Source: Rickettsiales bacterium
Lineage (GTDB): Bacteria > Pseudomonadota > Alphaproteobacteria > Rickettsiales > CANDYO01
NCBI GenBank assembly: GCA_947424995.1
Contig: CANDYO010000019.1
Coordinates: 1-18,603, forward strand
DNA length: 18,603 nt
Direction of reading: 5' to 3'
Shown in pieces: positions 15,247 to 18,603 of the stretch. The notes under the pieces are model-generated. The model did not search any database and was not told the origin of the DNA. It saw only the letters and a list, made by a program, of their open reading frames with translations. How positions within the stretch are numbered: the first letter of the stretch is position 1; every line of letters starts with the position of its first letter. The position numbers were made by a program, and so were the translations under genes.

Positions 15247-15723
15247 ATGAGACTTAAAAATAATATGCATCATCAACCATCAGAAGTAAGCTTTTATCGA
15301 CTTACTACTTTACCAATAATTAAGGCAGCCCCTAAACTAATTGAAAAAATATATTATTCTGGGCAAAAATTAGTGGTGGTAGGCCAAAATGAGACAATGA
15401 TTAAAAATATCGATGATGGCCTATGGTCTTATAGTACTAAGCACTTTATTCCGCACGGCACTTCCACTGATCCACATCCAGATGATCAGCCAGTTTATTT
15501 AACTGTTAACTTAGAAAATCCTAATAAAGCAACTATTGCTATGGCTTTAGGCCTTGTTAAACTTACTGAATTTCAAGTAGATAAAAAATTATATATGTTT
15601 GATGGCAATGACAAAGAACAATTAGAATTCGCTAGAAATAAGTGGAAATTATATAAGTCAAAAGGAGTTATCATTAATTATTGGCAACAAAAAATGGATG
15701 GCTCTTGGGAAAAACAGGAATAA
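15247..15723 (+). CDS. holC: DNA polymerase III chi subunit (HolC)
   Basis: Chi links the clamp-loader complex of the replicative polymerase to single-stranded-DNA-binding protein. The family pattern is clear: an N-terminal VSFYRL strand (14-19), DDGLW (56-60), FIPHG (67-71), QPVYLT (81-86), the acidic FDGND segment (118-122), and the closing WKLYKSKG and GSWEK blocks. At 158 residues the length is normal. An internal ATG (residue 7, at 15265) gives a start closer to many relatives; neither start has a good ribosome site, so the first codon is uncertain. It lies just after the MITE-like unit and is probably transcribed alone. The partner holD was not seen. Confidence 0.87.
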   Translation: MRLKNNMHHQPSEVSFYRLTTLPIIKAAPKLIEKIYYSGQKLVVVGQNETMIKNIDDGLWSYSTKHFIPHGTSTDPHPDDQPVYLTVNLENPNKATIAMALGLVKLTEFQVDKKLYMFDGNDKEQLEFARNKWKLYKSKGVIINYWQQKMDGSWEKQE

Positions 15724-15825
15724 AATATCGCACATATTTGCTTGAGTTTTCTTGTATCCTGGATTAAGATATGACTGATATATCGATGACTTTTGTTGAC
15801 ATAAAGATTGCTACGAAAACAATAT

Positions 15826-15952
15826 GATGACGTCACCCTTGGACGAGCAATAGCGAAGTCCGAGGATCCAGTAAAAATCTCTTAACCTATTTAGTTTTAA
15901 AAGGTTCCAACTGGATTCTCGCCTTTGCTAACGCAAATGCAAGAATGACTAC
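15826..15952. repeat. palindromic element E between holC and the ftsB-like gene
   Basis: The left hairpin is CCT-T-GGAC / GTCC-G-AGG (15837-15865), followed by the family core GGATCCAGTAAAAATCTCTT (15864-15883). The right arm is its inverse: AACTGGAT pairs with ATCCAGT, and the hairpin ATTCT-C-GC-C-TTTGC / GCAAA-T-GC-A-AGAAT spans 15915-15946. The mismatch positions in each arm match those in the other copies. I see no other feature in this spacer. Confidence 0.75.
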
Positions 15953-16004
15953 CTCGCCTGACTTTTATCGATAGCTTCTATCAATACTAATATAGGTTTT
16001 TAAC

Positions 16005-16307
16005 TTGCATAAATTTAGAATTAGATATTTTTTACTCACCTTAACCTGCATAGGTTTAATATCCTACTTTTGCTATCATATGGTAAGAGGAGGTAGAGGA
16101 ATTTTGGCATTTTTTAAATTAAACAGTCAAATTGAAGCTATGCATACAGAGCTTGACTCAGTTAGAGCTGAGCGCTTAAACCTTGAACACAAAACCAATT
16201 TATTAAAATCAGATTCGTTGGACCTAGATTTACTAGAAGAACAAGTAAAGAAAAATTTGGGTTACGCTAAACCTCAAGAAGCTCTATTTATCGACAGCGA
16301 TAAATAG
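16005..16307 (+). CDS. FtsB/DivIC-family septum formation protein
   Basis: This small bitopic membrane protein is expected to act in the FtsB-FtsL-FtsQ complex that activates septal peptidoglycan synthesis. It has a short cytoplasmic basic start, one membrane helix (about 8-26), and a coiled coil (about 38-75). The C-terminal block with LEEQVKKNLGYAKPQEALF (77-95) matches the conserved end of the family. The length (100) is typical. The start is a TTG at 16005, with AGG about eight bases upstream. An in-frame stop at 15993-15995 excludes a longer protein, and the first ATG (16080) would remove the membrane helix. It may be ftsB; I leave the symbol empty because FtsB, DivIC and FtsL-like proteins are hard to separate by eye. 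Confidence 0.8.
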   Translation: MHKFRIRYFLLTLTCIGLISYFCYHMVRGGRGILAFFKLNSQIEAMHTELDSVRAERLNLEHKTNLLKSDSLDLDLLEEQVKKNLGYAKPQEALFIDSDK

Positions 16308-16336
16308 TATCAATTTTCACGTTATATATAACACAT

Positions 16337-16377
16337 CTATTCTATAAATGCTCAGTTATTATTGCCCCCTAGAATAG
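16337..16377. terminator. weak inverted repeat between convergent genes
   Basis: CTATTCTA (16337-16344) and TAGAATAG (16370-16377) form a perfect 8-bp inverted repeat with a 25-base loop. It lies between the stops of the ftsB-like gene and the minus-strand gene at 16380. It has few G-C pairs and no T-run, so a role as a bidirectional terminator is only possible. Confidence 0.25.
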
Positions 16378-16379
16378 CT

Positions 16380-17039
16380 TCACAGTTCTAGATTTAATCC
16401 TTTTGAAGGTTTTTTGAGTGCTTGATGGGCATTTTCTAAAATCTTTAAAGCACTAGGATCAATTTTATCCATAGAATGCTCTAATCCTGCAAATTTTAAA
16501 GCTTTTTTAACACCTAGTAAAATGGCATTACTAATGAAATTTTCTTCTCTAGTTTCGCCAGCTAACTGATTAGGATTGATAATTTTATACAATTCATAAT
16601 CTGCTGCTTTTTTTAAAAATTCTCTGAATTGATGCTTATGTTTTTTATTAAGGAGTTCTTGCGTGCTAAGATCCTTCACGCCTTCTATGCTAGCTCCGAT
16701 ATTACTTAAAACCGTAAAAACGAATACTTGTACCATCTCATCAACAGATTTGATCTTACGTTTAGGTAAGCTATGAGCCACCCCTTTAAAGCGAAGTAAT
16801 AAGATTCTTTTTTGCTCTGGAGTTAATGAATCAAACGATGGAATTTCCTCTACATGCTTAGCAAAAAAGTTCATCATATTTTTCATCATAGCAATAACTT
16901 GATCTTCTAAATCATCAACATTTATAGTACCTAGGTTAGCTAACAGGGTAGCAATTTTATTTTTGAGATCTTGATTGTCAGATGCTAAATCAACGAAACC
17001 AGATTCTTCTTCTAAATAATTATCTTTTGAATTAAGCAT
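16380..17039 (-). CDS. unrecognised 219-residue soluble protein
   Basis: I do not recognise a family. The protein has no signal peptide or membrane helix and looks all-helical, with an acidic N-terminus (about 1-50) and a basic, Lys-rich second half. Short blocks that could help in searches are SLTPEQKRILLLRFKG (71-86) and ILLGVKKALKFAG (173-185). An in-frame stop lies just upstream (TAA at 17055-17057), so the ATG at 17039 is the first possible start, although no Shine-Dalgarno sequence is evident. The gene is convergent with the ftsB-like gene and divergent from the antiporter gene, with 91 bp between the two divergent starts. Unbroken length and ordinary codon use suggest that it is real. 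Confidence 0.7.
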   Translation of the reverse strand: MLNSKDNYLEEESGFVDLASDNQDLKNKIATLLANLGTINVDDLEDQVIAMMKNMMNFFAKHVEEIPSFDSLTPEQKRILLLRFKGVAHSLPKRKIKSVDEMVQVFVFTVLSNIGASIEGVKDLSTQELLNKKHKHQFREFLKKAADYELYKIINPNQLAGETREENFISNAILLGVKKALKFAGLEHSMDKIDPSALKILENAHQALKKPSKGLNLEL

Positions 17040-17130
17040 AGTATTATAGTTTTTTTAAGGAACCTACTAGATATTATATTGCATCTCTAGTATAAAAGAT
17101 ATTAGGAATATTTTAAAATTAAGAGAAAAA

Positions 17131-18600
17131 ATGTTAGTCACCGCCAACCTCGTGATAATGCAAATAATTCTACCCTTAATAGCTGGGCTAGGATTATTTT
17201 TACTGCCTAAACGGTTTAGCTGGTTGTTTTCTGCTGTAGCCATCAGTATAACCGCTCTTATAACTTTATTATTATTTAAAACCACTCTCAGCTCTGAGTC
17301 AATATATTACCATTTAGGCAATTGGTCTTCATCAATTGGAATTGAATATAAAGTAGATCGGCTAAATAGTTTTTTTATGCTAATAATTTCCATAGCAAGC
17401 TTAATTAATATATTTGCTATGAGAAGTTTAATAAATCATGAACTTGACCCTAAAAAACTACCATTATTCTTTGGCCTATTTTTAATAGCTTTAACCGGTT
17501 CATTAGGTATCTGCATCTCTAATGATATTTTTAATATCTATGTTTTATTAGAAGTGAATGCTATTGCTAGCTATGCACTCGTCGCTTCATCAAGACAAAA
17601 AGAATCAACTAAAGCTGCTTTTGACTATCTAATCTTTGGTACTATTGGCTCCACTATGATTCTCTTCGGTATTGGTTTTATCTATGCTTTGGTTGGTTCG
17701 CTAAACCTAACTATTATTAGCGAATCAATGCCAGCACTTCTTGATAATAATGCAGCTAAAGCTGGAGTAGCATTAATGCTATTTGGCATTTTAATGAAGG
17801 CAGCTTTATTTCCTTTAAGTAACTGGCTAGTAAATATTTACCAAGGAGCACCTTCTTTTATTGGAGCAATGCTTGCATCCACCTCTAATAAGGTAGGAAT
17901 TTATTTACTGCTGCGCTTCTTTTTTGAGGTATTTCACCTTCATCAATATCCCTTTGATTACCTTAATATAATTTTGTTACTATTAGCTATTGTTGCGATT
18001 CTTACTTGCGCTGTTTTGGCATTACGTCAAACTAATATCAAAAGATTTTTAGCTTATTCTAGTTTAAGTCAAGTAGGTTTTATTATTTTTGCTCTAGCTT
18101 TAGCGAACAAATTTGCAGTTTCTGGGGTATTAGTTTATTGCCTTACTCACGCACTGGAAAAAACAGTTTTATTTTTAGCTGCTGGTTATTTTATAGCTTG
18201 CGCTTCAAACGAAGAAATTAGAAGCTTCGCTGGTTTAAGAAAAACTCATCCTCTGCTTTGCTTGATTTTGATTATCAATTTACTTAGCACCATGGGAATA
18301 CCAATGACCGCTGGCTTTGTCGGAAAATGGCTACTCTTTAAAGCATCACTTGATACTGATCTGTGGTATATTTTAATCATGCTAGTGGCTACCATCTTTA
18401 CTTTTTCTTACTCCTTTAAGTTTATTGAATTATTAATTTTCAAAAAGCCAGAAGATGAAGCAATAGTCCATCCATTAAAAAATGGTAAAACTTGTTTATG
18501 GGTTCTAACTATTGTAACAAGCTTAAACTTATATATTGGTATTTATAACCAGGATTTACTGGATATAGTAAAGCATATAAGCCAAACGATATTGCCATGA
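17131..18600 (+). CDS. MrpD/NuoN-like proton-antiporter membrane subunit
   Basis: This is an inner-membrane protein of the Proton_antipo_M family, shared by Mrp-type Na+/H+ antiporters and the NuoL/M/N subunits of complex I. About 13-14 hydrophobic helices are visible. The ion-channel residues are in place: E141 in SNDIFNIYVLLEV, K223 in LMKAALFPLSNWL, K254 in STSNKVGIYLLLR, H340 and K344 in THALEKTVLFL, and K399 in FVGKW. The NDIFN...EV context is closer to MrpD than to NuoN. The usual PLHxWL motif reads PLSNWL, so its histidine is replaced by serine. The length (489) is normal. AAGAG before the ATG is a good ribosome site. The stop overlaps the start of the next reading frame, so more antiporter subunits probably follow. 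The exact member (MrpD against a NuoN-like paralogue) is not settled. Confidence 0.85.
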   Translation: MLVTANLVIMQIILPLIAGLGLFLLPKRFSWLFSAVAISITALITLLLFKTTLSSESIYYHLGNWSSSIGIEYKVDRLNSFFMLIISIASLINIFAMRSLINHELDPKKLPLFFGLFLIALTGSLGICISNDIFNIYVLLEVNAIASYALVASSRQKESTKAAFDYLIFGTIGSTMILFGIGFIYALVGSLNLTIISESMPALLDNNAAKAGVALMLFGILMKAALFPLSNWLVNIYQGAPSFIGAMLASTSNKVGIYLLLRFFFEVFHLHQYPFDYLNIILLLLAIVAILTCAVLALRQTNIKRFLAYSSLSQVGFIIFALALANKFAVSGVLVYCLTHALEKTVLFLAAGYFIACASNEEIRSFAGLRKTHPLLCLILIINLLSTMGIPMTAGFVGKWLLFKASLDTDLWYILIMLVATIFTFSYSFKFIELLIFKKPEDEAIVHPLKNGKTCLWVLTIVTSLNLYIGIYNQDLLDIVKHISQTILP

Positions 18601-18603
18601 TTA
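18597..18603 (+). CDS. start of a further gene, cut by the window edge
   Basis: ATG at 18597-18599 overlaps the TGA stop of the antiporter gene (ATGA). This is the usual sign of a translationally coupled neighbour. Only two codons and one base are visible, so the product cannot be named; another subunit of the same antiporter would fit. Confidence 0.4.

Noticed and set aside
2932..15952. CRISPR array formed by the repeated palindromes
   Set aside because: The copies are kilobases apart, long, and individually variable, with no regular spacers and no cas genes.
16321..16332. GTTATATATAAC as an operator
   Set aside because: It is a simple AT palindrome between two convergent gene ends, where an operator is not expected.
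17040..17048. TATAAT just before the minus-strand gene as a leaderless promoter
   Set aside because: Only three bases separate it from the ATG, so transcription would begin after the start codon.

Overview
This is an AT-rich window, roughly one third GC by eye, from a bacterial chromosome. The gene set and style fit an intracellular or host-associated alphaproteobacterium of the Rickettsiales/Holosporales type. The clues are a class I ribonucleotide reductase large subunit without an ATP cone, a stand-alone PHA synthase, a farnesyl diphosphate synthase, an isolated MrpD/NuoN-like membrane subunit, an IS66 element, and intergenic spacers filled with palindromic repeats. The assignment is an inference from gene content; no rRNA or other phylogenetic marker is present.

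Layout. Bases 1-1725 are a complete IS66-family insertion sequence whose left terminus is the first base of the window. It lies 7 bp past the stop of a BrnQ-type branched-chain amino acid carrier on the minus strand (1733-2878). Next come a two-BON-domain lipoprotein and farnesyl diphosphate synthase, six bases apart (3330-5006), and then a class I poly(3-hydroxyalkanoate) synthase (5368-7128). A three-gene plus-strand block (7287-11524) holds a methyl-accepting chemotaxis protein and two unrecognised proteins whose genes overlap by 4 bp. On the minus strand, nrdA and nrdB (14784 to 11813) encode the class I ribonucleotide reductase, with two 16-bp sites resembling NrdR boxes exactly 31 bp apart upstream of nrdA. 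After this come holC (DNA polymerase III chi), an ftsB-like cell-division gene with a TTG start, an unrecognised minus-strand gene, and an MrpD-like proton-antiporter subunit whose stop codon overlaps the ATG of a gene cut by the window edge.

Repeats. Six palindromic elements of about 110-220 bp occupy the spacers. Four share one architecture: each arm is a conserved frame enclosing a hairpin whose sequence varies between copies, and the two arms are inverted copies of each other. One of the four sits inside a 216-bp unit with perfect 15-bp terminal inverted repeats, so the family looks like a MITE. A different palindrome lies between nrdA and nrdB and would be part of their common transcript.

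What is new. Most genes belong to well-known families. The least explained parts are the chemoreceptor-linked pair of proteins (409 and 423 residues), which appear to share a C-terminal motif, a 33-bp island of about 82% GC inside the first of them, and the structured repeat family. No tRNA, rRNA, CRISPR array or defence system was seen.
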